DNA of 20,736 bases from Bacteroidaceae bacterium (GTDB taxonomy: Bacteria; Bacteroidota; Bacteroidia; Bacteroidales; Bacteroidaceae), in NCBI GenBank assembly GCA_030843315.1, contig JAUUPT010000066.1, positions 1-20,736 on the forward strand. Direction: 5' to 3'. Positions 14,683-20,736 of this stretch are shown here, in pieces (within the stretch, counting starts at the first letter, position 1; every line of letters begins with the position of its first letter). The translations under genes and the position numbers were made by a program. The notes under the pieces were generated by a model. The model had not been told where the DNA came from. It worked only from the letters and a program-made list of their open reading frames with translations, and did no database searches.

Positions 14683-17600
14683 ATGAAGAAACATCTCATT
14701 ACCGGACTCTTTGCAGCTCTTGCCTTGAGTGCAAGTGCACAGTCCTTCAACGAATGGCTCGACCCTGGGGTCAATGCCGTGAATCGTGCTCCGATGCACA
14801 CTAATTATTTCGCCTACGAATCTGCCGATGCGGCTGCCCGTGGCGTAAAAGAAAAATCCTCTAACTTTATGACCCTGAACGGTGTATGGAAGTTCTTCGG
14901 AGTGAAAGATGCCGATGCACGCCCCACCGACTTCTGGAAACCGGGTTTCAACGATCAGAATTGGAGAACGATGTCCGTTCCCGGTGTATGGGAATTGAAC
15001 GGCTTCGGCGACCCTATCTACGTGAACACCAGCTATGCCTGGCGCAACCAGTTCCAGAGCAACCCGCCGCAGGTGCCCGCAGAAAACAATCATGTAGGCT
15101 CTTATCGCCGTGAAATTGTGATTCCGGCCGATTGGAAAGGCAAAGACGTCATTGCCCACTTCGGTTCGGTAACTTCCAATATATATCTGTGGGTGAATGG
15201 CCGCTACGTAGGCTATAGCGAAGACAGCAAGCTGGAAGCGGAATTTGACCTGACTCCTTATCTGAAGCCGGGACAGAAGAACCTGATTGCTTTCCAGGTG
15301 TTCCGTTGGTGCGACGGCACTTATCTGGAAGACCAGGATTTCTTCCGTTATAGCGGTGTGGGTCGCGATTGCTACCTCTATGCCCGCAACAAGAAGCGCA
15401 TCGAAGATATCCGCGTAACTCCCGACCTGGACGGAGCTTATAAGAACGGTTCCCTGCGCGTGGCTCTCAACCTGAAGGGGAGCGGCAACGTCAACTTGGA
15501 ACTGCTGGATGCTGCCGGCAAACCGGTGGCAACGGAAACAGCTCATGGCAGTGGCACTGTTGTGATGAACGTAGAGAACCCGTATAAATGGACGGCGGAA
15601 ACTCCTTACCTTTATACCTTGCGTGCCACGCTTCAAGGCAGCGACGAAGTAATCCCCGTCAAAGTAGGTTTCCGCAAGATTGAACTGAAGAACTCGCAAC
15701 TGCTGGTAAACGGCCAGCCCGTTCTCTTCAAGGGTGCCGACCGCCACGAGATGGACCCCGACTACGGCTACGTCATTTCACGTGAACGTATGTTGCAGGA
15801 CATCCAGATGATGAAGAAATTCAATATCAACGCCGTGCGTACTTGCCACTATCCCGACAATAACTTGTGGTACGACCTCTGCGACGAATACGGTATCTAC
15901 GTGGTGGCAGAGGCTAACATCGAATCCCACGGAATGGGCTACGGTGAAAAGACGCTTGCCAAGCGCCCCGATTATGCCCGTGCACACATGGAACGCAACC
16001 AGCGCAACGTGCAGCGTGGCTTCAACCACCCCAGCATCATCTTCTGGTCGTTGGGCAATGAGGCGGGATATGGCCCGAACTTCGAGGCTGCCTACGATTG
16101 GATTAAAGCCGAAGACCCCAGCCGTGCCGTGCAATACGAGCAGGCTGGTCAGAAAGGAAAAACAGACATCTATTGCCCGATGTACTACGGATATACTCAT
16201 TGCCAGCAGTATTGCGAAGATTCATCCAAAGACAAACCTCTGATTCAATGCGAATATGCCCATGCCATGGGTAACTCCGAAGGTGGTTTCAAGGAATACT
16301 GGGACTTGGTTCGCAAGTATCCCAAGTTCCAGGGTGGATTTATCTGGGACTTCGTTGACCAGTCCGTACGTTGGACGGGCAAGAACGGCAAGACAATATA
16401 TGCCTACGGTGGCGACTTCAACCGCTACGACGGCAGCGACGGCAACTTCTGCGATAACGGTCTTATCAGCCCCGATCGCGTGCCCAATCCGCACATGTAC
16501 GAAGTAGGCCGCATCTATCAGGACATCTGGACTACTCCTGCCGACCTGAAGAACGGTGAAATCAATGTATATAATGAATACTTCTTCCGTGACCTCTCTG
16601 CCTACTATATGGAATGGGAAGTGCTGAAAGGCGGAAAAGTGATGCGTACCGGCCGTGTAGAAAACCTGAATGTAGCTCCACAGCAGACAGCCAAGATTAA
16701 GCTCGATCTGGGTAAGACCTGCCAGTGCACGGAATGGCTGCTCAATGTATCCTATAAGCTGAAGAACCGCGAAGGTTTGCTGCCTGCCGGCTATGCCGTG
16801 GCTAAGGAGCAACTGACATTGAATTCTTATCAGGCTCCTTCTATGGATTTGAAGAACTGCGAGTTGAGCAATATCCGGGACATTGCCCCTGTGGTGAAGG
16901 AGAACGATTATAACTACCTCATCATTACCGGTGATGCTTTCCGTCTTGAATTCAACAAGCACAACGGCTACCTGACTCAGTATCAGGTAAACGGTCAGGA
17001 ACTGATTCAGGAAGGTCAAGCCCTCACGCCTAACTTCTGGCGTGCTCCTACCGATAATGATTACGGTGCCGGTCTGCAACGCAAATATGCTGCCTGGAAG
17101 AATCCCGAAATGAAGATGACTTCTTTCACCCAGCGCACGGAGAACAACCAGGTAGTCGTAGAGGCTGCTTACGAAATGCCGGGCGTATCGTCCACTTTGA
17201 ACCTGACGTATGTCATCAGCAACAGCGGCGCCGTTAAGGTAACTCAGAAACTGACTACCGACAAGAGCGCGAAGGTATCCCCCATGTTCCGTTTCGGTAT
17301 GCAGATGCCTATGCCCCGCAGTTTCGAAACCATCGAATACTACGGCCGTGGCCCGGTTGAGAATTATAGCGACCGCAACCATGCCGCCGACCTGGGTATC
17401 TATCGCCAAAGCGTTACCGAGCAGTTCTACCCCTACATCCGTCCGCAAGAGAACGGTACGAAGACCGATATCCGTTGGTGGAAGATGTTGAATCCCGCAG
17501 GCAGTGGCGTAGAGGTTGTAGCCGCCGCTCCGTTCTCCGCATCCGCTTTGCATTATACCATCGAGTCCCTGGACGAAGGCTGGCACAAGCAGAACGGCCA

Positions 17601-17778
17601 CTCTCCCGAAGTGGAAGAAGCCGACCTCACCAACCTCTGCATCGACAAGGTACAGACCGGTTTGGGTTGCGAAGACAGTTGGGGACGCATTACCCGCCCC
17701 GAGTACCAGGTGCCATACGCTGATTACGAGTTCACGTTCATACTCACTCCGGTGAAGTACAACGTGGTGCTGGAATAA
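14683..17778 (+). CDS. Secreted GH2 beta-galactosidase (LacZ-like five-domain type)
   Basis: 1031 residues, the length of full LacZ-type enzymes. Signal peptide about 1-19 (ALSASA before Q20). Domains in order: sugar-binding jelly roll (about 55-225, VPGVWELNGFGDPIYVN, YLWVNGRYVGYSEDSKLEAEF), immunoglobulin-like domain (about 235-330), catalytic barrel (about 335-630), second immunoglobulin-like domain (about 640-740), and the beta-galactosidase small-chain domain (about 760-1025). Catalytic residues are Glu460 (acid/base, in FWSLGNEAGYG) and Glu524 (nucleophile, in IQCEYAHAMGNS). GADRHEMDPDYG and RTCHYPDNNLWYDLCDEYG are further LacZ hallmarks. It removes terminal beta-galactose, in keeping with the enzymes upstream. 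Synonymous codon choice looks constrained enough that long open frames run antisense to it; those are not genes. A terminator follows 20 nt after the stop. Confidence 0.96.
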   Translation: MKKHLITGLFAALALSASAQSFNEWLDPGVNAVNRAPMHTNYFAYESADAAARGVKEKSSNFMTLNGVWKFFGVKDADARPTDFWKPGFNDQNWRTMSVPGVWELNGFGDPIYVNTSYAWRNQFQSNPPQVPAENNHVGSYRREIVIPADWKGKDVIAHFGSVTSNIYLWVNGRYVGYSEDSKLEAEFDLTPYLKPGQKNLIAFQVFRWCDGTYLEDQDFFRYSGVGRDCYLYARNKKRIEDIRVTPDLDGAYKNGSLRVALNLKGSGNVNLELLDAAGKPVATETAHGSGTVVMNVENPYKWTAETPYLYTLRATLQGSDEVIPVKVGFRKIELKNSQLLVNGQPVLFKGADRHEMDPDYGYVISRERMLQDIQMMKKFNINAVRTCHYPDNNLWYDLCDEYGIYVVAEANIESHGMGYGEKTLAKRPDYARAHMERNQRNVQRGFNHPSIIFWSLGNEAGYGPNFEAAYDWIKAEDPSRAVQYEQAGQKGKTDIYCPMYYGYTHCQQYCEDSSKDKPLIQCEYAHAMGNSEGGFKEYWDLVRKYPKFQGGFIWDFVDQSVRWTGKNGKTIYAYGGDFNRYDGSDGNFCDNGLISPDRVPNPHMYEVGRIYQDIWTTPADLKNGEINVYNEYFFRDLSAYYMEWEVLKGGKVMRTGRVENLNVAPQQTAKIKLDLGKTCQCTEWLLNVSYKLKNREGLLPAGYAVAKEQLTLNSYQAPSMDLKNCELSNIRDIAPVVKENDYNYLIITGDAFRLEFNKHNGYLTQYQVNGQELIQEGQALTPNFWRAPTDNDYGAGLQRKYAAWKNPEMKMTSFTQRTENNQVVVEAAYEMPGVSSTLNLTYVISNSGAVKVTQKLTTDKSAKVSPMFRFGMQMPMPRSFETIEYYGRGPVENYSDRNHAADLGIYRQSVTEQFYPYIRPQENGTKTDIRWWKMLNPAGSGVEVVAAAPFSASALHYTIESLDEGWHKQNGHSPEVEEADLTNLCIDKVQTGLGCEDSWGRITRPEYQVPYADYEFTFILTPVKYNVVLE

Positions 17779-17797
17779 TCATGGAATAATAAAGAAG

Positions 17798-17835
17798 AAC
17801 AGCCGCTTCCCGGAGAGGGGAGCGGCTGTTTTCTT
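17798..17835 (+). terminator. Terminator after the GH2 gene
   Basis: AACAGCCGCTTCCC and GGGAGCGGCTGTT form a 13-bp GC-rich stem with one bulged T and a GGAGAG loop, followed by TTCTT. It begins 20 nt after the GH2 stop and 14 nt before the end of the convergent small-protein gene, so it can serve both directions. Confidence 0.85.
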
Positions 17836-17848
17836 ATCCGGTAAGTTC

Positions 17849-18277
17849 TTATTCCTTTGTAATCTTCAATCTCAGCACTTCATTCCGGTCATCTAATATC
17901 TCTATCTTATATCCTTTCCATGTTTGTACCCTCACATTGTCCTTTTCCTCATTCGTGCTGATATAAAGAAACTCAACGATTCCTTCTTCCCCGTCTTCGT
18001 ACAACTTGAATGAATCACTGGTTTCATATCCGTCGTACTCCATTCCGGGATTGGCTAAATTTGCCGTATATCCCCCATTATAAGAGACTGTAAGCGTGCC
18101 GATACGGATGCTTTCTCCCGGCTTCCTGTCAAAGGTGAGTGTATCGCCCTTCAAGGTGTCAGCCGATGAATCCTGTTCTACGGGTGTTCTCATATTGCCT
18201 TGTGCATTAAGATTTGCGATAACCGAAAGCAGCAGGAGAAACACGAATGCTTTGGGATTCGCTACAATACTTCTCAT
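17849..18277 (-). CDS. Small secreted protein, function unknown
   Basis: 142 residues. A signal peptide (about 1-25, ending LNA before Q26) precedes a mature part of about 115 residues with no lipoprotein cysteine and no cysteine at all. The sequence alternates short beta strands (SIRIGTLTVSYNG, GIVEFLYIST, DNVRVQTWKGYKIEIL, EVLRLKITKE) with acidic turns, which suggests a small beta-sandwich. I do not recognise a family. It starts 3 nt after the tag stop codon, so the two are translated from one message. This tight coupling of a repair enzyme to a secreted protein is probably just operon sharing. The reading frame is well placed and uses codons like its neighbours, so I take it as real. Confidence 0.75.
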   Translation of the reverse strand: MRSIVANPKAFVFLLLLSVIANLNAQGNMRTPVEQDSSADTLKGDTLTFDRKPGESIRIGTLTVSYNGGYTANLANPGMEYDGYETSDSFKLYEDGEEGIVEFLYISTNEEKDNVRVQTWKGYKIEILDDRNEVLRLKITKE

Positions 18278-18280
18278 TTC

Positions 18281-18862
18281 TTATTGAATTGCTTTGCAGA
18301 AACACCCTTCCAAATGATCGTTCACAAACCCTGCCGCCTGCAAAAAAGCATAGCACATCGTTGAACCGAAGAACTTGAATCCCCGCTTCTTCATGTCTTT
18401 GCTCATGGCATCCGACTCGGGAGAGGTGGCGGGAATCTGGCTCAAGGTCTTGAATTTATTGATAATAGGTGGCCGGTTGGGGAAGAATGATAAGGTGTAC
18501 TCATAGAAGCTGCCGAACTCTTTCTGGATTGCTATAAATAGTTTTGCATTATTGATTGCACTATTGATTTTCAACCGGTTCCTCACGATTCCGTCAAATT
18601 GCATCAATCGTTCGACGTCTTCCGACGTCATTTGCGCTACCTTCTCCACATCAAAGTGATGGAAGGCTTCCCGGTATCCTTCACGTTTTCGGAGGATCGT
18701 AATCCAGGCTAATCCTGCTTGGGCACTTTCGAGTACCAGGAACTCAAACAGCTTTTTGTCATCGGTAACGGGTCTGCCCCATTCCTCGTCGTGGTATTTT
18801 ATGTACAGCTCGTCTGTTCCCGCCCAACCGCAACGTGTGTTTATTATATCCTTCGTATTCAT
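18281..18862 (-). CDS. tag: DNA-3-methyladenine glycosylase I
   Basis: 193 residues, the usual length of TAG. The enzyme removes 3-methyladenine from alkylated DNA as the first step of base-excision repair in the cytoplasm. The family pattern is complete: RCGWAG near the start, YHDEEWGRPV, LFEFLVLESAQAGLAWITIL, FDGIVRNRLKINSAINNAK, and KDMKKRGFKFFGSTMCYAFL. The zinc-binding set is present as Cys11, His24, His183 and Cys187 (NDHLEGC). Tag starts from the ATG at 18862 with a possible -7 box 42 nt upstream and is followed 3 nt after its stop by the small secreted-protein gene. The intergenic region upstream holds the 22-bp palindrome array, whose nearest unit is about 250 bp from the start. Confidence 0.96.
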   Translation of the reverse strand: MNTKDIINTRCGWAGTDELYIKYHDEEWGRPVTDDKKLFEFLVLESAQAGLAWITILRKREGYREAFHHFDVEKVAQMTSEDVERLMQFDGIVRNRLKINSAINNAKLFIAIQKEFGSFYEYTLSFFPNRPPIINKFKTLSQIPATSPESDAMSKDMKKRGFKFFGSTMCYAFLQAAGFVNDHLEGCFCKAIQ

Positions 18863-18903
18863 AATTAATATTCGTTAGTGCACCGGGCACATTTGTAATT
18901 CCG

Positions 18904-18911
18904 CAAATATA
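18904..18911 (-). promoter_or_regulatory. -7 box (TATATTTG) upstream of tag
   Basis: The minus strand reads TATATTTG, an exact consensus match, 41 nt before the tag ATG. The -33 position shows no TTTG. A second -7-like TATTTTTG lies at 18960-18967 on the same strand. Confidence 0.4.
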
Positions 18912-19109
18912 CGAAAATCTACTGTCTTCGTACCTGCCTTTACAATCTTAATGAAGATACAAAAATATACCAAACAGAATTTCTTAGTTTTCTCCTACAC
19001 CCTACACCCGCATTGAATTATTATAACTCCCTCTAACTCTTACTATGAATTATTCAGGCTATATAGTTCTTCTTCAAATACATAAGAGTTTCAAAATGAG
19101 CCATACGTT

Positions 19110-19241
19110 GAAACTGTCAGTTTGCTATGATGAAACTGACAGTTTGCTATAATGAAACTGGGAGTTTGCTATAATGAAACTGACAGTTTCAACCGTTGGA
19201 ACTGCGAGTTCCGTTTGTTGGAACTGTCAGTTCTACCTGTT
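19110..19241. repeat. Array of six interrupted palindromes phased at exactly 22 bp
   Basis: Six 15-bp dyads start at 19110, 19132, 19154, 19176, 19198 and 19220, each exactly 22 bp from the next: GAAACTGTCAGTTTG, GAAACTGACAGTTTG, GAAACTGGGAGTTTG, GAAACTGACAGTTTC, GGAACTGCGAGTTCC, GGAACTGTCAGTTCT. All have AACT and AGTT arms. The flanking pair is A with T in units 1-4 and G with C in units 5-6, so the arms co-vary. The 7-bp spacers differ: CTATGAT, CTATAAT, CTATAAT, AACCGTT, GTTTGTT, ACCTGTT. The period is close to two helical turns, which fits a row of protein-binding sites on one face of the DNA. It is not a multiple of three, so it is not a coding repeat. Function unknown. Confidence 0.9.
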
Positions 19242-19328
19242 GACACTGCGCGAATGGGCGTGACACCGCGGCGGATGAAACCGAAAATGAAACTCTGTTA
19301 TGGGGTGATTGGCGGGTGGAAATGTGGT

Positions 19329-19766
19329 TTAGCCGTAATAATATTCGTCGCTGTATCTTTCGAACGTCGGCTCTTCCTTGATGGCATACTTGCGGAACAC
19401 TTGTTGTATATACTTCTGTTCTTCGGGCAGCAGTGCGCGTTCCTGGCGGTAGATGCGGTAGTAGTTTGTTTTTCCGAAGTGGGCGATGAGCTCGCTGCGG
19501 ATGGAGTCGCCGTCCTTGTAGGGCACATTATCCAGCAGATGCTTGAGTCCCCATGCCACGTGTTGCTTCCGGGTGCTTTGGAAGTAGGGGCATTGAAGGC
19601 TGTCGGCAGGGATGCAGTTGGGGTTGATGATGTGCAGGGTGGGATATTGCGAGGTGCAGTTTGTTGCAACCAGGTGATGCAGGCAATCCTTGTTTTGGGC
19701 ACATTGTTCGTTGAAGCAGTGTGCATAACCGTAAGGCACTGCCTGGTAATCAAAGTCTTTTTCCAT
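19329..19766 (-). CDS. DUF6078-like cytoplasmic protein, function unknown
   Basis: 145 residues from the ATG at 19766. The frame extends to an ATG at 19805, but that one overlaps the -7 box of the gene's own promoter and would lie upstream of the predicted transcript start. The protein has no signal peptide or membrane span. It is rich in cysteines with a conserved look (YGYAHCFNEQC, NKDCLHHL, NCTSQYPT, NPNCIP, QCPYF), then RKQHVAWGLKHLLDNVPYKD and a helical C-terminal part (LIAHFGKTNYYRIYRQERAL, LPEEQKYIQQVFRKY). This matches my memory of DUF6078, a Bacteroides family of unknown role; the cysteines and histidines suggest metal binding. Its 3' end lies 87 bp from the phased palindrome array. 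Confidence 0.85.
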   Translation of the reverse strand: MEKDFDYQAVPYGYAHCFNEQCAQNKDCLHHLVATNCTSQYPTLHIINPNCIPADSLQCPYFQSTRKQHVAWGLKHLLDNVPYKDGDSIRSELIAHFGKTNYYRIYRQERALLPEEQKYIQQVFRKYAIKEEPTFERYSDEYYYG

Positions 19767-19802
19767 TCTTTTGTTGGTTCTGTTAATGTTAGGAATTTCG
19801 TA

Positions 19803-19833
19803 CAAAAGTAGCCTATTCTTTTGGAAGGGACAA
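19803..19833 (-). promoter_or_regulatory. Promoter of the DUF6078-like gene
   Basis: On the minus strand CTTG ends at 19831, followed by a 20-bp spacer and TACTTTTG at 19810-19803. This is a full Bacteroides -33/-7 pair. It overlaps the last codons of the upstream secreted-protein gene, and transcription would start near 19797, inside the longer frame, which is why I use the ATG at 19766. Confidence 0.65.
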
Positions 19834-20604
19834 GCAATTGGCGGATGATTGTAATTGTTGATACCATTCCCATATCGTTATTTTCTGTTTTACCCTTACC
19901 CTGGCTCCCGGATGGACAATAAATTCTCCCGGCCCCTGCACGGTGACTGCCCCTTGATGCCAGTCGTAAGTATAGCCTAACCGCGTCCACGGATAGGGCG
20001 TTGCCGAATGGTAAGAAAGTGCTTCGTTTTCTGCGAACCATTTCCGGTAATGCTCCGGAACATCGGCCGGGAAATCGAGTGATGCCTCGCTGTCGTCTAT
20101 CTCCGGATCGGGTGTGGGACGGAAAAGGCAATCACGTTCGGCATAGAAAAAGATTATCCGGTCATAATTGCAGTCGGGCGGAAGGCCGAGCAATTGCACC
20201 ATCCGCATGCGGCACTCCAACGAATCGGCACAAAGGGGAAGGCAGCGCAGATGCTCTTCCAAATCGTAGGGCAGTGTGACCCACGGCAAGGAATTGCCAA
20301 GCAAAAAGGTGCTGTCCTCACGCCACTTCGCTGCTTCTTCGGCGTCGGTCATCGATGCCACCAGCACCATGTCGTGCCCGTTTTCGTTTATCCATTCCAT
20401 CAGTGGATTGTCACCGGGATTGGTGATGGCAGGCAGCGTGTGGCTTATCTCGATGGCTTCTGCCACGCTGGCATCTTCCACTGCCGCCCGATAGTCCTTC
20501 CATAGCTGTAAAGAATCCGGCAGGATTGTCTGTCCCTGTAGGCGAAGGCTTCCGAAATGGATGAATAAGACTGCCGTCAGGCAGATCCAAGTTCTTTGGT
20601 TCAT
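19813..20604 (-). CDS. Secreted protein of unknown function
   Basis: 263 residues. A signal peptide covers about 1-24 (LQG before Q25), with no lipoprotein cysteine. The mature protein holds an acidic helical first part (LWKDYRAAVEDASVAEAIEI), a central region with NENGHDMVLVASMTDAEEAA, LGNSLPWVTLPYDLEEHLRC and a cluster of three cysteines (RCLPLCADSLEC), three further cysteines later, and an aromatic C-terminal part (ATPYPWTRLGYTYDWHQGAV, EFIVHPGARVRVKQKITIWE). Six cysteines in an exported protein suggest disulfide bonds. I do not recognise a family. The promoter is excellent and the frame is long and clean, so the gene is real. It precedes the DUF6078-like gene on the same strand, which has its own promoter within this gene's 3' end. 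Confidence 0.8.
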   Translation of the reverse strand: MNQRTWICLTAVLFIHFGSLRLQGQTILPDSLQLWKDYRAAVEDASVAEAIEISHTLPAITNPGDNPLMEWINENGHDMVLVASMTDAEEAAKWREDSTFLLGNSLPWVTLPYDLEEHLRCLPLCADSLECRMRMVQLLGLPPDCNYDRIIFFYAERDCLFRPTPDPEIDDSEASLDFPADVPEHYRKWFAENEALSYHSATPYPWTRLGYTYDWHQGAVTVQGPGEFIVHPGARVRVKQKITIWEWYQQLQSSANCLSLPKE

Positions 20605-20634
20605 GTTTTGTTTCCTATTTGTGAATTAATGATA

Positions 20635-20666
20635 CAAAGGTAGTCCTTTCTGATTAAAGCAACAAA
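20635..20666 (-). promoter_or_regulatory. Promoter of the 263-residue secreted-protein gene
   Basis: On the minus strand TTTG (20666-20663), a 20-bp spacer and TACCTTTG (20642-20635) form a textbook Bacteroides promoter. The leader would be about 24 nt. A small palindrome, TAGAATT-C-AATTCTA, lies just upstream at 20675-20689 and could be an operator. Confidence 0.7.
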
Positions 20667-20736
20667 GGGAAGGGTAGAATTCAATTCTATCTGTTTATAG
20701 ACTAAAAGTACGTATAATTCTCCCTCGCATAAGCTT

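Larger units (their letters stand above)
18863..19328. other. Gene-free 466-bp intergenic region
   Basis: This is the longest stretch without a gene. The left half (18863-19100) is AT-rich and holds the tag promoter candidates. The middle holds the phased palindrome array (19110-19241). The right part (19242-19328) is GC-richer, contains decayed echoes of the array (GACACTGCG, GACACCGCG, TGAAACTCTG), and ends at the stop of the DUF6078-like gene. The open frame that crosses it from 19152 on the plus strand is antisense to that gene and is not convincing. Confidence 0.7.

Noticed and set aside
19110..19241. The repeat array as a CRISPR
   Set aside because: The spacers are 7 bp and partly identical, the repeats are 15 bp dyads, and no cas genes are near.
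19152..19811. A 219-codon plus-strand frame across the array
   Set aside because: It begins inside the palindrome array and then runs antisense to the DUF6078-like gene, which has a good promoter and a family-like sequence.

Overview
This looks like a stretch of chromosome from a gut Bacteroides or close relative. The evidence is a TonB-dependent receptor with a Bacteroidota-style STN and carboxypeptidase-like N-terminus, a DUF4974-type FecR-like protein, a propeller/Y_Y_Y/AraC membrane regulator, secreted glycoside hydrolases of families 31, 16, 43/97 and 2, and repeated matches to the Bacteroides promoter pattern (TTTG, about 20 bp, TAnnTTTG). I cannot name the species. No tRNA, rRNA, CRISPR, transposase or integrase was seen.

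Layout, left to right. (1) 1-2367, minus strand: a small lipoprotein, a short FecR-like membrane protein and the N-terminal third of a TonB-dependent receptor that runs off the left edge. They are spaced 3-8 nt apart and surely form one operon. (2) 2549-7743, plus strand: a membrane regulator built like a hybrid two-component system but with no kinase or receiver, followed by a secreted GH31 alpha-glycosidase with its own promoter. (3) 7768-7836: a 29-bp inverted repeat between convergent genes. (4) 7867-10493, minus strand: the heme chaperone hemW, a DUF3828-like lipoprotein and an ECF sigma factor. (5) 10672-17778, plus strand: three secreted glycoside hydrolases, namely GH16, a GH43-GH97 fusion, and a GH2 beta-galactosidase preceded by a promoter and a hairpin. 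(6) 17849-18862, minus strand: the repair enzyme tag and a small secreted protein of unknown function. (7) 18863-19328: a gene-free stretch holding six interrupted palindromes phased at exactly 22 bp. (8) 19329-20604, minus strand: a DUF6078-like protein and a secreted protein of unknown function, each with a clear promoter.

How the parts may work together. The GH16, GH43-GH97 and GH2 enzymes form a small secreted set for a polymer rich in beta-linked galactose or glucose with alpha-galactosyl or arabinosyl decorations. No SusC/SusD pair is present here, so uptake would depend on genes elsewhere. The propeller/AraC regulator lies directly upstream of the GH31 gene and diverges from the receptor operon, so it is the best candidate regulator of both. 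The only sigma factor in the window lies more than 5 kb from the FecR-like protein, across genes on the opposite strand.

The least explained element is the 22-bp phased palindrome array at 19110-19241. Its arms stay paired while the sequences between them change, which suggests a multimeric operator or another protein-binding array.
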